DNA of 64,000 nt from Tsuneonella rigui (GCF_003958625.1 NZ_RSEL01000028.1:313669-377668), one strand, 5' to 3'; positions 7,882-18,031 are shown, counted from the first letter of the stretch. The notes: generated from the sequence alone by a model not told the origin. Numbers and translations: made by a program.

Positions 7882-9180
7882 TTGAAGCAGGACTCGGTTA
7901 CCGAAAGGCCATGGGAAACCTATTCTGAATCGCGACGAAGGGTATTATTGGCGATTCTCTTTCTAGTTTCCCTTTCAAACTACATCGATAGACATATCGT
8001 ATCCATCCTGATCGAGCCCATCAAACATGAGTTCGGCGCCAGCGATGCTCAGATGGGGTTGCTTACCGGATTTGCGTTCGCCGGGGTTTACGCAGTGTTT
8101 GGCATACCAATCGCCCGCTGGTCCGATCGTGGAAATCGCCGTTTGATAATCGGGACTTCAGTAGCAGTCTGGAGTCTTGCTGCGACGCTGTGCGGAATGG
8201 CGCAATCATTCGCGCAATTGGCTCTGAGCCGGGCCGGTGTCGGGGTCGGTGAGGCGGGTGCGATTCCGCCCTCACAATCGCTTGTAGCAGACTATTTTCC
8301 TCCGGAACGACGTACGAGTGCGATTGGAATTCTGACTTCAGCAGCAACCGTCGCGTATATTGTGGTGTTTACGGCAGGCGTCGCGTTGGTCGACAGATAC
8401 GATTGGCGCACGTCATTCATCATTTTGGCCCTGCCAGGCTTTTTCATCGCCGCCTTAAGTCTTCTGGGATTATCCGAGCCGCGTCAGAAATCGGGACGCT
8501 CCGTGAGACACGAGCCAATCAAGGAAGCTTTTCTATCACTTATTCGAACACCGTCTTACGTGTTCGTTGTCATCGCCATGACACTATACTTCGTCGTGGC
8601 TTACGGTGCTCTGACTTGGTTTCCGGCTTACATGACGCGAGTGCTCTCATGGCAGCTGTCAGACGTAGGCCTGACATTTGCGCTTACCAAGGGCCTCGCA
8701 ACTCTGGTTGGGACATTAGGGGGAGCTTACCTGACCGATAGATTGGGCAGGAATGACCAGCGATGGATCGCTCGCTTGCCCAGTCTTCTTCTCGTCGGGA
8801 GCTTCGTATTTTACATGGTCTCTTTGGCAAGCGCCGACCAGACAATGTTCTTCGGGGCGAGCTTTATCGCAGCCACGGGCATTGGAGCTGCTCTGCCCGC
8901 AATGTTTTCAGTTCTCCACCTGGTCTGCGGTGGTGAGCGGCGGTCAATGGCCGTCGCCATCATGTTTTTTTTCGCCAACTTCATCGGCTTGGGTATCGGG
9001 CCGCTCATGACAGGGCTCCTGAGCGATGAGTTCACCGCGCGCTATGGAGTTATTGGATTGAGATACGCCCTAGGGGTGTCGATGTTCGCCTTCATACCCT
9101 CCAGCATCGCCATGTGGATTTGTAGTAGAAGACTCCGATGCGACCTGGAGAGGATGCGCATCGGCGCAATCAAACGCTGA
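7882..9180 (+). CDS. MFS transporter, spinster-like (432 aa)
   Basis: A second 12-segment MFS carrier with SNYIDRHIVSILIEPIK, motif A as ARWSDRGNRR, and GVGVGEAGAIPPSQSLVADYF. The start is TTG at 7882, supported by GGAG at 7871-7874. It follows the esterase on the same strand with a 183-bp gap, and the TetR gene at 9275 comes next. It is similar in length and motifs to the carrier at 5064, so the locus has two related importers or one importer and one exporter. Confidence 0.85.
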   Translation: MKQDSVTERPWETYSESRRRVLLAILFLVSLSNYIDRHIVSILIEPIKHEFGASDAQMGLLTGFAFAGVYAVFGIPIARWSDRGNRRLIIGTSVAVWSLAATLCGMAQSFAQLALSRAGVGVGEAGAIPPSQSLVADYFPPERRTSAIGILTSAATVAYIVVFTAGVALVDRYDWRTSFIILALPGFFIAALSLLGLSEPRQKSGRSVRHEPIKEAFLSLIRTPSYVFVVIAMTLYFVVAYGALTWFPAYMTRVLSWQLSDVGLTFALTKGLATLVGTLGGAYLTDRLGRNDQRWIARLPSLLLVGSFVFYMVSLASADQTMFFGASFIAATGIGAALPAMFSVLHLVCGGERRSMAVAIMFFFANFIGLGIGPLMTGLLSDEFTARYGVIGLRYALGVSMFAFIPSSIAMWICSRRLRCDLERMRIGAIKR

Positions 9181-9274
9181 GACAGGCACCTATGCAGCCG
9201 GCATCAGTAACCGAACCACACTCTTTCTAGCACGCCTTGCGGCATCTGACACCGTCGGTTACGCCGTATTTTAG

Positions 9275-9997
9275 ATGGAGAAAGCGAGCAAATCCCGCTC
9301 TCGGAGCGGCGCCGAGGCGCGAGTGTCCAAAGTCACCCGTATGACTTACAGGCAGAAAGCGGCGGGCAAAGATATCAGCCTCCGCCAGACTCAGGAGGAG
9401 CGCCGTGCGAAAACGCGAGCAAGCCTCCTCAAGGCAGCTTTGGCTGTATTGCGCGACGAAGGTTATGCGAATCTTACAATCACGAAAGTTGCCAATCGCG
9501 CGGGGTACACCAATGGCGCAATGCAGCATCATTTTCCGGCCCGTGATGATCTAGTTCTGGCACTATTAGACGAAGTGTACCCCGTTCTCGAGATTTCGTT
9601 CGACTCTCTTTTGCAGGAAAAACTTGGCCTGGGTGCGCGAATGCAGCGAGCGGTTGATATTTACTGGCGGGTCTATAGCGAGCCGGAATACCTCGCCGTT
9701 TGGGATATCTCACTTGGCGCGCGCGGAGAAGAAAAACTCTGGAAAGAAGTGCGCCGATATCAGCAACATATCTCTCAGCACATTCGCTCCGAGTTTCTTC
9801 GCCTGTTCGCAAGGGAACGGTTGACCCCATCAGGCGCCGACCTCGTCGTATCAGTGGTTGTAAGCGCGCTGCGAGGATTGGCATTTCAACGCCTTTTCGG
9901 CGTTCAAACAGACCCTGAAGTGCTCCAATCCATCACAAGATCTGCGGTTGCCGAAGTCAAACGGCATGTATCACGCCAAACTAATGGCACACGTTAA
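9275..9997 (+). CDS. TetR/AcrR-family regulator 1 (240 aa)
   Basis: The helix-turn-helix reads TRASLLKAALAVLRDEGYANLTITKVANRAGYTNGAMQHHFPARDDLV at roughly residues 48-95, followed by a helical ligand domain. An unusually long basic N-terminal tail of about 40 residues precedes it; a later start at the Met of MTYRQKAAGKD is possible. It ends before the receptor on the opposite strand, with a hairpin in the gap. It may regulate the adjacent MFS or receptor genes. Its operator is not identified. Confidence 0.85.
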   Translation: MEKASKSRSRSGAEARVSKVTRMTYRQKAAGKDISLRQTQEERRAKTRASLLKAALAVLRDEGYANLTITKVANRAGYTNGAMQHHFPARDDLVLALLDEVYPVLEISFDSLLQEKLGLGARMQRAVDIYWRVYSEPEYLAVWDISLGARGEEKLWKEVRRYQQHISQHIRSEFLRLFARERLTPSGADLVVSVVVSALRGLAFQRLFGVQTDPEVLQSITRSAVAEVKRHVSRQTNGTR

Positions 9998-10089
9998 GCC
10001 GCAATCAAGAGGGGCAGCGGCCAGTTCAGGCCATGCCTTGACAATATAACCTTGCGAGGCGGACGGAAGCCGCCGCGATAGAAAGTGCA

Positions 10090-10128
10090 GGTGCTACCGA
10101 TCATGCGCATCCAATAAACGGTAGCACC
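10090..10128. terminator. hairpin between convergent genes
   Basis: GGTGCTACCG (10090-10099) pairs perfectly with CGGTAGCACC (10119-10128) across a 19-nt loop. The site lies between the convergent TetR-1 and TonB receptor genes. No clear T-run follows on either strand, so its role as a terminator is likely only from position and symmetry. Confidence 0.5.
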
Positions 10129-10140
10129 CCATCCGACCTC

Positions 10141-12258
10141 CTAGAGTTTGAAGTCGGCTTGAACACCGATCGTGCGAGGGCGCGCGTGGATCGTCCTGTT
10201 GGGGGGCAGAGCGTCGATGGTGAATGCGCCGTCCTCGTTCGTCAGGTTGTCCGCGAAGACCATCACGGACCAACGGTCGTCGGCCCCATTGACTGCAAGG
10301 GAGGCACGCGCGAAGGTGAGGCTGTCACCCACGGTTCGCAAGGGAACTCCGCCGGACAGGGTAGCAAGGCGCAGGGGCGTCGAGTGATTTATGGACGCGG
10401 CGATCTCTGCGCTCATACCATTATCACCCAAACCGAACCGATAACTCCCAAACGCGTTGGAAGTCGCTTTAGCCGAAGCATTTAGCCGCGAGCCCTTCGG
10501 AAACAGCACGATGCCACCCGAGATCACGTCCGCGTCGAATGTAAGGTCGTTGACGCTCAAACCTCCACCGATGGACAAGCCAGGCACGGGCCTCAGTGTA
10601 GCGGAGATGTCGTAGCCAAACCCGCTCGCGGATTGGCCGTTGACACCGGCGCTGATCCTCACGCCGTTTGGCAACGGCAATGTCAGCGATTGCTGGACGT
10701 CACGCCAGTCGATGTAATAGACCGCGGCGTCCAGGGAGAGGATGTCACCCAGTCCATCAGCTTTGAAGCCGATCTCGTAGTTGCTGAGCTTATCTGGCCG
10801 TACTGGCGGTAAGCCGAACGCAATGACCGTTGGATTCTGGTTAAACCCGCTCCGGAAGCCCTGACTGTAGGAACTGTAAAGGGTCATCCGCTTCGTCGGG
10901 TGGAAGCTGATCAAAACGCGGGGCGTCCACGCCTGGAATTCCGGGGTGGCAAATAGCCCTGCTGGTTTTGTGCCAGCGGTATTGGAATATTCTTTACTAT
11001 GAACCGAGTCATGGAAATAGCGCAGGCCGGCGGTCAACTCCAGACGTTGGTCGAGGAGAAGCTTAGTTACGTCCGCGAAGAGGGCAATCGATCGTGATTT
11101 GTTGTCTGTTTCTAAAGGCGCCACGATCAACTTAGGGATGTTGGCATACAACCGATCGTAGGCATCCCTGTAAATTGCTCCGACGCCCCAGCGCCACGAG
11201 CCAGCCGAATTTGACTGGATATTGACCTCTTGAGAGAAAACTTCCGACTTGAGCCAAGTCTGTTGCACGCTTGATCCAACCTGGACATACCCATTGTTGT
11301 AGAAGTCCAGAAATCCGGTAGCGCTTGTGACGTCAAAGCGAGATCCGCTGTACGTCAATTTCAGGCCGTACAAGGTGAAATCTGTTTCTACAGGCTCATT
11401 AATCGCCACGTTTACGCTGCGATTATCGGGGGAATAAGGTGGGGCGCCAGCGCGGCTCCGCGACAACCAGACAGATGCCACGGCCTCGAGATTATCAGTC
11501 ATTTGAGCACCAAGCTTGACCCTCAGTGCCTTGGTGATCTCGTCGTTGGCATCTTTCCCGATCGGTCTGTCGATCCAGCCACCAAAGTCTTGGTAGCTTC
11601 CCACTGCCCGTAGGGCGACACGGTCGTTCACAAGAGGAACATTTACCGCCACGTCCCCGCGGTAGTTCTCTCCGCCATGATCGGTCGAGGAGACGCCGAC
11701 CCGGGCCTTGAGATCGAAACTTGCATAGTCGGGGTCCGCTGTAAGCACACGAACGACGCCATTAAGGGAGCCCGCCCCGTACAGTGTCCCTTGGGGACCC
11801 CGCAAAACTTCAACACGTTGGAGGTCGAATACATTCGTGTCCGGCACGATTGCGGTTTTTGATAAGCCGAACGGAACTGAATCCAGATAGTAGGCGACTG
11901 TACTGGATCCTGTGAATAGCGGTGCGCCAGCAGTTACTCCGCGGATGGACAGCTGTGTTCCGCTACCTTGAACTGCGACCGTCGCCGTTACCCCGGGAAC
12001 CGACCTCAGCGCTTCAGTAAGTCCTGAAGCAACGGACTCGTCAAGCTGCTCTCCGCCCAAGACGGCGATGGAGATTGGCACGTCAGAGAGATTCTCTTCG
12101 CGCTTTTGCGCCGTTACTACAATCTCGTCCTCCGCCTGCCCCTCCCCTGCAACGGCACCCGCCTCTTGAGCATGGGCCGCGCCTGATCCGAGTAGCACAA
12201 GGCTGCCATATGCACCGATCATGCTGGTCGATACTAATTTATGTTTCCACTTTCGCAC
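10141..12258 (-). CDS. TonB-dependent receptor 1 (705 aa)
   Basis: An outer-membrane active-transport barrel. The N-terminal signal peptide runs from KHKLVSTSMIGAYGSLVLLGSG to AHAQ. The TonB-box-like EDEIVVTAQKREENLSDVPISIAVL is typical of sphingomonad receptors, then the plug with VLRGPQGTLYGAGSLNGVVRV and a barrel ending in a hydrophobic strand closing FKL. A longer frame begins at 12303, but GTG at 12258 has a strong GGGAGGA sequence just upstream, so I use it. A promoter candidate lies at 12427-12454. Confidence 0.9.
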   Translation of the reverse strand: MRKWKHKLVSTSMIGAYGSLVLLGSGAAHAQEAGAVAGEGQAEDEIVVTAQKREENLSDVPISIAVLGGEQLDESVASGLTEALRSVPGVTATVAVQGSGTQLSIRGVTAGAPLFTGSSTVAYYLDSVPFGLSKTAIVPDTNVFDLQRVEVLRGPQGTLYGAGSLNGVVRVLTADPDYASFDLKARVGVSSTDHGGENYRGDVAVNVPLVNDRVALRAVGSYQDFGGWIDRPIGKDANDEITKALRVKLGAQMTDNLEAVASVWLSRSRAGAPPYSPDNRSVNVAINEPVETDFTLYGLKLTYSGSRFDVTSATGFLDFYNNGYVQVGSSVQQTWLKSEVFSQEVNIQSNSAGSWRWGVGAIYRDAYDRLYANIPKLIVAPLETDNKSRSIALFADVTKLLLDQRLELTAGLRYFHDSVHSKEYSNTAGTKPAGLFATPEFQAWTPRVLISFHPTKRMTLYSSYSQGFRSGFNQNPTVIAFGLPPVRPDKLSNYEIGFKADGLGDILSLDAAVYYIDWRDVQQSLTLPLPNGVRISAGVNGQSASGFGYDISATLRPVPGLSIGGGLSVNDLTFDADVISGGIVLFPKGSRLNASAKATSNAFGSYRFGLGDNGMSAEIAASINHSTPLRLATLSGGVPLRTVGDSLTFARASLAVNGADDRWSVMVFADNLTNEDGAFTIDALPPNRTIHARPRTIGVQADFKL

Positions 12259-12426
12259 GCCTGTCCTCCCGTCAGCACCGAAAATAGAAGTGAGAAACAC
12301 CAATTTCGCTCTTCTTCTCGGTAGTTATGATCCCCGACAACGTCGCTTTCCGGCCCAACGCCCCCCTTGGGTGCGCCATCAATGTCCCATGGCTGGGCCA
12401 GCCGGACCCCCGTCGACTCCAGTAAG

Positions 12427-12454
12427 ATTAAATATATAATGCTGGTTCTGTCAA
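12427..12454 (-). promoter_or_regulatory. sigma70-like promoter for TonB receptor 1
   Basis: On the minus strand TTGACA (12449-12454) is followed after 16 nt by TTTAAT (12427-12432), five of six matches to the -10 consensus. The spacer is AT-rich, in contrast to its surroundings. It points at the receptor start 170 bp downstream. Confidence 0.5.
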
Positions 12455-12900
12455 GTGCGACTTGCGTGCGCGCGCTACGATCGGCAGGTGACTTGTCACC
12501 CTTAGCGGGCGGTCCCCGCGCTGCCTGTTGAGCGCGGATCATAAGTCCTCTGGCCGTGATCAAATGTCGTTGAGTTCGACCTGGCGGCGGATTGTCGTTG
12601 GGTGCGTGGCAACACGATGCGTCCTGGTCGTAAGGGCGAGTGTGATGCGGGCGCGCGGAGCCGAATTTGTAATCGCTGATTGAATTCGTGTGGAGCGTGG
12701 AGCCCTACTGTGGGTGCCGACACGAATTTATCGCGAATGCTTGCCTAGCGCATCCAGCCCGCCCCCCCCTCCGGGGAGCTTGCCATGCGCACCCCAGCGG
12801 CGTGGTCGAATTCCGCGGCGATTCAATCCGCTGGAACTTACACAAACTTCGACCCCGATTCACCTTGGTGCGCGAGGGATCGAGAGCAGACCGATCGGGA
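12455..12900. other. region without a recognised gene
   Basis: The stretch between the receptor-1 promoter and the 3' end of the DUF885 gene has only mutually overlapping frames without domains. It would be the 3' end of the operon running from receptor 2 through the DUF885 gene. I see no clear terminator hairpin or RNA gene. Confidence 0.5.
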
Positions 12901-14598
12901 TTAGAGCATTTTCCTATCAATGTTCGCACCCACGAGTGGCAACGGAAGTGCGCCGGGCCCAAGCACGGCATCGTGGAACTCGCGAATATCGAACCTCGGC
13001 CCTTTTGCCTCGCGCCAGGCTTCGCGCTTCTCTTGAAGGTAGAATTCGCCCAATTTGTAAGCGAGCGCCTGCCCCGGGATGTCGCACGAATACCTTATGA
13101 TCTCGGATTCAATTTCATTGGGAGGCAGGAGTACGTTCTCCTGCATGTAGTCCCGGGCCTGTGCCAAGCTCCATCCAAGCGCGTTCAGCCCGGTATCAAC
13201 GACCAGTCGAGAGGTCAGGAACCCGTCCATGACCAGGCGGCCGAAGCGTTCTTCGGGAGCGCTGTACATCCCCAGCTCACCGGCCAGTGTCGCCGCGTAT
13301 TCCGCCCACCCCTCGTTGAATGCGTTGAAAAACGCATTGGTACGAAGCGGGTGGAGTGCCTGGTTCTCCCGTTGGGTAGCAAGATGAAAATGATGCCCCG
13401 GTATGAGCTCATGGTAGTTGACCGCGGCGATATTGGATAGAGAACTGGAAATGATATTATCGGCATTAAAGTAGTACCGCCCTGTTGGCTGCTTGGGGCC
13501 GGGCGGATCGTAGTATCCGAATGTCATGGAGGCTGTTAATGCGGCCGGCAGTTCGACAGCTTCGCACGGCGCCGATGGCTTGAGGTTGAAATTGGAATTG
13601 ATGTGCGGAGCAATCCGGTCGAGGTAACGCTTGAAGGTGGTGGCGATCTCCGAGGCGTTGGCCGCACGCCAATCCGGTTTGTGCTTAATCGTTTCGGCGT
13701 ATTCGCCCGGAGTGCCTGTGAAGTGTATTTCTTGGAACAGCGCGTCCATTCGCGCGCGCAGAGCGCCCATGCGCTCAAGCCCCTCCGTGTGCACCTCGTC
13801 CGGCGTACGTTTGAGCGTTGTGTGCAGCTCTACAAGTTCGGGATAAAGTTCGGCGCCTCCCGGATATTGGGATAATCCAACGCTCTCAGGCGAGGCAGCG
13901 CGGTAGTCGTCCGTTGACAGGAAATCGACCATAGCCTGCCACGCGGCGTCGACACTCGAGCGTATGCGCGCGGCGATGGCCTGCGCCGCCTGGTCGCCGC
14001 CAACGGCGGTCAGCCGCTCGACAGAAGGGATCAGGGAGGATGAACCCGCAGCCAGGGCGCGCACCAGTTGGATCGAACGATCGAGCTGGCATCGGGGGAT
14101 GTGAATCCCTCGCCGGCTTTGACCGACCGTTCGTTCGCGCATCTGGCTGACCAAGCGAGCGAAGTCCTCGATCAGGCCCATATAACGATCGACGTCGGCG
14201 ACAGTGTCGAATCCATGTTTGGCAAGTGTCGCGGCTGCATTTTTGATGAGCAGCCCGCCGCAGTATGCGGTCGGGGCGAAAAGCCCCATGAATCCGACAC
14301 CATTTGGATCGATTACCAGCCAATATCGCTCCGCTTCCTTGGCCATCCGCTCGGCATTGGCGCGCGCCACCGCAAGCGTCAGAACCAGATCGTGTGGCAA
14401 TTGAGTCTGCTCGAGCGCGTCGATGCTCGCGAGCAGGCGGGCGCCGCGCGCGCTTCGCGCCTCCGTGGCGTCAAAGCCGATATCAGGAAGACGATCGATC
14501 GGCCGGCCCAGATTGGCCTGCACGAAGGGGCGCTGCGCTGTCTCGGCCCAGACCTGGTCAAGGACGACAAGAGCATTGGCTATCGCTTGATCACTCAT
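12901..14598 (-). CDS. DUF885-family metallopeptidase (565 aa)
   Basis: A DUF885 protein, a zinc-peptidase family acting on small peptides or amides. The metal motif is HELIPGHHFH near residue 396, and the third ligand is in FNEGWAEYAATLAGE near residue 427. Further family motifs are TFGYYDPPGP and YSCDIPGQALAYKLG. No signal peptide is visible, in contrast to many relatives, suggesting intracellular hydrolysis. It is the last gene of the minus-strand run receptor 2, esterase 2, DUF885, whose promoter region holds operator B. Confidence 0.88.
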   Translation of the reverse strand: MSDQAIANALVVLDQVWAETAQRPFVQANLGRPIDRLPDIGFDATEARSARGARLLASIDALEQTQLPHDLVLTLAVARANAERMAKEAERYWLVIDPNGVGFMGLFAPTAYCGGLLIKNAAATLAKHGFDTVADVDRYMGLIEDFARLVSQMRERTVGQSRRGIHIPRCQLDRSIQLVRALAAGSSSLIPSVERLTAVGGDQAAQAIAARIRSSVDAAWQAMVDFLSTDDYRAASPESVGLSQYPGGAELYPELVELHTTLKRTPDEVHTEGLERMGALRARMDALFQEIHFTGTPGEYAETIKHKPDWRAANASEIATTFKRYLDRIAPHINSNFNLKPSAPCEAVELPAALTASMTFGYYDPPGPKQPTGRYYFNADNIISSSLSNIAAVNYHELIPGHHFHLATQRENQALHPLRTNAFFNAFNEGWAEYAATLAGELGMYSAPEERFGRLVMDGFLTSRLVVDTGLNALGWSLAQARDYMQENVLLPPNEIESEIIRYSCDIPGQALAYKLGEFYLQEKREAWREAKGPRFDIREFHDAVLGPGALPLPLVGANIDRKML

Positions 14599-14641
14599 GT
14601 TGTTCCCTTTCCAGCCCGCGCTGCGCCGGCACGCCTGCTAC

Positions 14642-15568
14642 CTAGGAAGCAGCGCTGCCGTAACATGTCCGCAGGAAGCTGAACCACGACGGCCACAGGC
14701 CTGACGCGTGCGACTCAAACGGCAAAACCGCACTGGTGAACTGGAGGCCGGGTAACGGCTCGAGACCTTGCCGGGTGACGAAGCGCGAAAAGCCCTGTGC
14801 CAGCATCTGGTATGGTGTCGCTACCGTGAGCTCCCGCTCGCACACAGTCATATGAAGATGATGTCCAGCGAAGATTGTGCCGGCGGCAGAATGCTCGGCC
14901 CACAACTGCAGAGGCACCGACTCCGGCGTCATGAAGCCTGGACTGCCGGCGCCGACACGGGTGAACGCGGGCAGCCGCTTCAACGCGAGGTATGTCGCGA
15001 ATAGTCCACCATACGAGTATCCGAAGAACCCGCAGTCTTCTGCAGACACCGGGTAGCGGTCTACGATTTGCGGAAACAGCTCTTCAGCCAGGAACTCGAG
15101 GAAAGCATCGCCGCGACCATTGTTCATCAGGTGCTTGAAGCCGTCGGCCCAGTCTTTGTCGTACAGGCCCTGATCCACCCCATGATCGAAGGCAGCCAGA
15201 TGGTGCGGATTGGGCCTTTCGCCCGGGGGCAGCAGATCCCTGTTGCGGATCCGCATGATATCTGCCGCATCCGCGCCCGCATAACCGATGGCAACCTGGA
15301 TAACCGGTTGCACGGGATTGATCGGGTCGCTTGCGGCCATCGCGCTCATCGGAGTGAGAATGGGCGCCAACCAGTTGCCGTCCGGCATAAACACGGCGGG
15401 GAGTCGGGCGCCGCTGTTGGCGGCGCCCGGCGGAAGGGTAACCCAGACAGCGTAGCGGGCCTTGGCCCTGCGGGAGTCTATCTCAAAGTAGTGCGTGTCC
15501 GGAAAGATCGCGGCGAAGGCTGGTTCGGCGGGCTCAAGCCCACCTTGGTCACTAGATCTCTCGCTCAT
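14642..15568 (-). CDS. alpha/beta-hydrolase, enterochelin-esterase-like (paralogue 2, 308 aa)
   Basis: A close paralogue of the esterase at 6733, with the same GFFGYSYGG nucleophile elbow and the shared block RVGAGSPGFMTPESVPLQL. The His motif is PFESHASGL. A GTG at 15607, just after the receptor stop, would add 13 residues; the ATG at 15568 aligns with paralogue 1, so I prefer it. It lies between receptor 2 and the DUF885 gene and is probably co-transcribed with both. Two enzymes may act on two ester bonds or on substrate variants. Confidence 0.85.
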   Translation of the reverse strand: MSERSSDQGGLEPAEPAFAAIFPDTHYFEIDSRRAKARYAVWVTLPPGAANSGARLPAVFMPDGNWLAPILTPMSAMAASDPINPVQPVIQVAIGYAGADAADIMRIRNRDLLPPGERPNPHHLAAFDHGVDQGLYDKDWADGFKHLMNNGRGDAFLEFLAEELFPQIVDRYPVSAEDCGFFGYSYGGLFATYLALKRLPAFTRVGAGSPGFMTPESVPLQLWAEHSAAGTIFAGHHLHMTVCERELTVATPYQMLAQGFSRFVTRQGLEPLPGLQFTSAVLPFESHASGLWPSWFSFLRTCYGSAAS

Positions 15569-15611
15569 GCCCTGATCAGCGCTCCCTCGTTGACCGACCG
15601 TGCGCACCTAC

Positions 15612-17894
15612 TCAGAATCTTGCCGTTGCCGACAAGGTGACCGCGCGCGGCCGGATGGTAGTGCCTATGGTGGGCACCGGCTGACCGGGATACAGCGCTC
15701 CCCCTCTGAGCGATGTATAGCCAAGCGTATCGAACAAGTTGTCCACGCGGAGCTGCAGAGAATATCCCTCCATCTCGAGACCGGCTCGCAAGTCGACCGT
15801 CGTGACCGAAGGAACTTTGATGCTGGGGTTTGACGCACTGCCCGGATAACCACTCGGCATATCCGACTGAAAGCGAACCGTGCCACCGAATGTGCCCGCG
15901 AGCCTGTCAGAGAAGGGTACGTTGTGATCAGCAAACGCCGCAACGGTCCAGCCCGGGGTCAGTGGAAGCTTATCGCCGCTCGAAGCCCCGAGGGACCCGG
16001 CTGCGGCCGCATCAATGCTGGTGATGCGCGCGTTCGTGCGGCCCACGTTAGCGCCGGCAGTGAAATTCGCAGACGGACGAGCCAGCAATTCAAGCTCGAA
16101 GCCATCCACTTCCGCCTTGCCTGCATTGCCCTGGAGCGTGATGCCGCCGAAAATCGTGTTCAGTTGGATGTCCGTCCAGTCGATGTGATAAAGGGCCGCA
16201 CTCCCGCTGAAGGTACCATCGGCGCTGGAGGCCTTAACGCCAGCTTCGTAGTTCCACACGCTATCCGATCTGATCTCAGATTGCGCATTTGGCGGCAGCA
16301 GGGCGGTAGCGGTCTGCGGCCCACCCGGCCGATAGCCGCTGGCTGCCCTGGCGTAGAAGCTCAACTGATCCGACGGTCGGTAGCGGACAGTCGCAAGGTA
16401 CGTAGTCGCGTTGTCGCTAAAGTCAGTCGAATTGGCAGCGTATGGCCCATAGAAGACGGTCCCCTGGTCCTGGGACACCGTCTGATTGTTATGCGCAAAG
16501 CGGATGCCGCCCGTAACGTCGAGACGGTCGGTCAGGTAGAAGGTTAGATCGCCGAACGCGGCATACTCCTGGTATTTCGAATGAGTGCGGACGAAGAAAG
16601 CTTCATCAAGCGGGGCCGGGAGAGGCGTGCCGGTTGCATCGCGCGCGAGCAGACCAAATGGATATTGACTGTTTTCCCATGTGTAAAAGCCTCCGGCGAC
16701 GAATTCCACCGGACCTAGTCGCTTCGATACGAACCGCAGCTCAGAGGTGAACTTCTCGAGCTCGGGCCCGTACTGCCCGACGATCTGCGTTCCGACTGGA
16801 ACGATGCCGAATAAGGAGAGGTAATTGCCATATGACGGCGTATAGTCCTCGATAAATCGGGTGGCAGATTTGACGTAGGCCGCGGTCGCCACAACGGCGC
16901 CAGCATCCGTGTCGTACGTCGCCGTGCCCGATGCCGAACGATACCTGATGTCGCTCCCACCAGTTCCTGCGATCTCTCCGATCTTGTATTTGCCATACAG
17001 CGGCCGGGTAGTGCCTTTGACATTCGCTTGCCCGGACCCGCCGTTGTTGTCGATGTCCTGGTAGAAGCCTGCCAAATCCAGCGCCAGGCGGTCGCTGACG
17101 TCGGCATGAAGGGCAATTCGCCCCCCCTTGATGATCGACGAATTAATGTCTCTTTCGCCAGTGGTGACATTGTCGATCCAGCCCGGTGCGTGGCGGTAGA
17201 AGCCCGAGACGCGAACGGCCACCCGGTTGGCAATCAACGGGATATTCACCGCGGCGCGCGCGGCCCAGCCCTCGTCACCGTGCGCCACTGTCATGGCTTC
17301 CAACTGCGCCATGCCGAAAAGGCGAGATGGATCCGCTTTCTTGGTGATCACGCGCACCAGACCCCCGAGGCTGCTCGCTCCGTAGAGGGTTCCCTGCGGC
17401 CCCTTCAGGACTTCGATCCGCTCGATATCGGCGAGATCAGGTGAGGGGGTGGCCTCCGACCCCACTGAAAGGAAGCCGCTCGGTGAGAACGGCGCATCGT
17501 CGATGTAGAAGGAGGCAGTGTTCGTGGTCTGCTGAGGGCCGGTATTGAGACCGCGTAAAATGATCGTGCCTAGCCCCGGTGCGCCAAGATCCCGCTGGCT
17601 AAGTCCTGGCACCAGGGTGGCATAGTCGCGGAAATCCCGGACACCTAGGTTCTCAATCGTATCGCCTGTAAGTGCGGTTACGGTAGCCGGAACGTCCTGG
17701 AGGCGTTCTTCGCGCTTACTCGCGGTCACAATGATTTCCGCTTGATCTTTCGCGTCGGCAGCTGCGCCCGCACTGGAGGGTTGTTGTTCATCGCCATCTG
17801 GGCGATCCTGCGCAAGCGATGGGAAGGATGCGCAAAGAGCTACCGCAGAAACCGCTGAGGATAACCAATGCGTCCTGTTGAACCGTACCTTCAT
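15612..17894 (-). CDS. TonB-dependent receptor 2 (760 aa)
   Basis: The signal peptide ends near ASFPSLAQ. KDQAEIIVTASKREERLQDVPATVTAL is the sphingomonad-type N-terminal TonB box and plug entry. The plug has VLKGPQGTLYGASSLGGLVRVITK and the barrel ends in the aromatic ATARF. The ATG is preceded by GGGAGGAACAAC. It is divergent from TetR-2, with operator B between them, and heads the run to esterase 2 and DUF885. It should take up the substrate of the regulon. Confidence 0.92.
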   Translation of the reverse strand: MKVRFNRTHWLSSAVSAVALCASFPSLAQDRPDGDEQQPSSAGAAADAKDQAEIIVTASKREERLQDVPATVTALTGDTIENLGVRDFRDYATLVPGLSQRDLGAPGLGTIILRGLNTGPQQTTNTASFYIDDAPFSPSGFLSVGSEATPSPDLADIERIEVLKGPQGTLYGASSLGGLVRVITKKADPSRLFGMAQLEAMTVAHGDEGWAARAAVNIPLIANRVAVRVSGFYRHAPGWIDNVTTGERDINSSIIKGGRIALHADVSDRLALDLAGFYQDIDNNGGSGQANVKGTTRPLYGKYKIGEIAGTGGSDIRYRSASGTATYDTDAGAVVATAAYVKSATRFIEDYTPSYGNYLSLFGIVPVGTQIVGQYGPELEKFTSELRFVSKRLGPVEFVAGGFYTWENSQYPFGLLARDATGTPLPAPLDEAFFVRTHSKYQEYAAFGDLTFYLTDRLDVTGGIRFAHNNQTVSQDQGTVFYGPYAANSTDFSDNATTYLATVRYRPSDQLSFYARAASGYRPGGPQTATALLPPNAQSEIRSDSVWNYEAGVKASSADGTFSGSAALYHIDWTDIQLNTIFGGITLQGNAGKAEVDGFELELLARPSANFTAGANVGRTNARITSIDAAAAGSLGASSGDKLPLTPGWTVAAFADHNVPFSDRLAGTFGGTVRFQSDMPSGYPGSASNPSIKVPSVTTVDLRAGLEMEGYSLQLRVDNLFDTLGYTSLRGGALYPGQPVPTIGTTIRPRAVTLSATARF

Positions 17895-17980
17895 GTTGTT
17901 CCTCCCCGTCAGCGCAGCTGGCTACGCGCGATCATCGGTCCACTCTCTGTCCCTCTTTTTTCCCGGGAGGTTGAGATTGA

Positions 17981-18018
17981 ACGAATCAAATCATAGGGAC
18001 ATCTACGTTTTGTTACAA
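17981..18018 (-). promoter_or_regulatory. operator copy B, divergent TonB receptor 2 / TetR-2 promoter
   Basis: Read on the minus strand, TTGTAACAAAACGTAGAT is identical over 18 bases to copy A, and CTATG follows at the same spacing as in copies A and C. The outer right arm is degenerate. The site lies 87 bp from the receptor start and about 13 bp before the TetR-2 start, the usual position for autoregulation together with control of a divergent operon. Confidence 0.75.
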
Positions 18019-18031
18019 GAGGGAGAGTTTG

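Noticed and set aside
12688..13440. 250-residue plus-strand frame
   Set aside because: It lies mostly opposite the DUF885 gene and its composition is that of a complementary-strand shadow.
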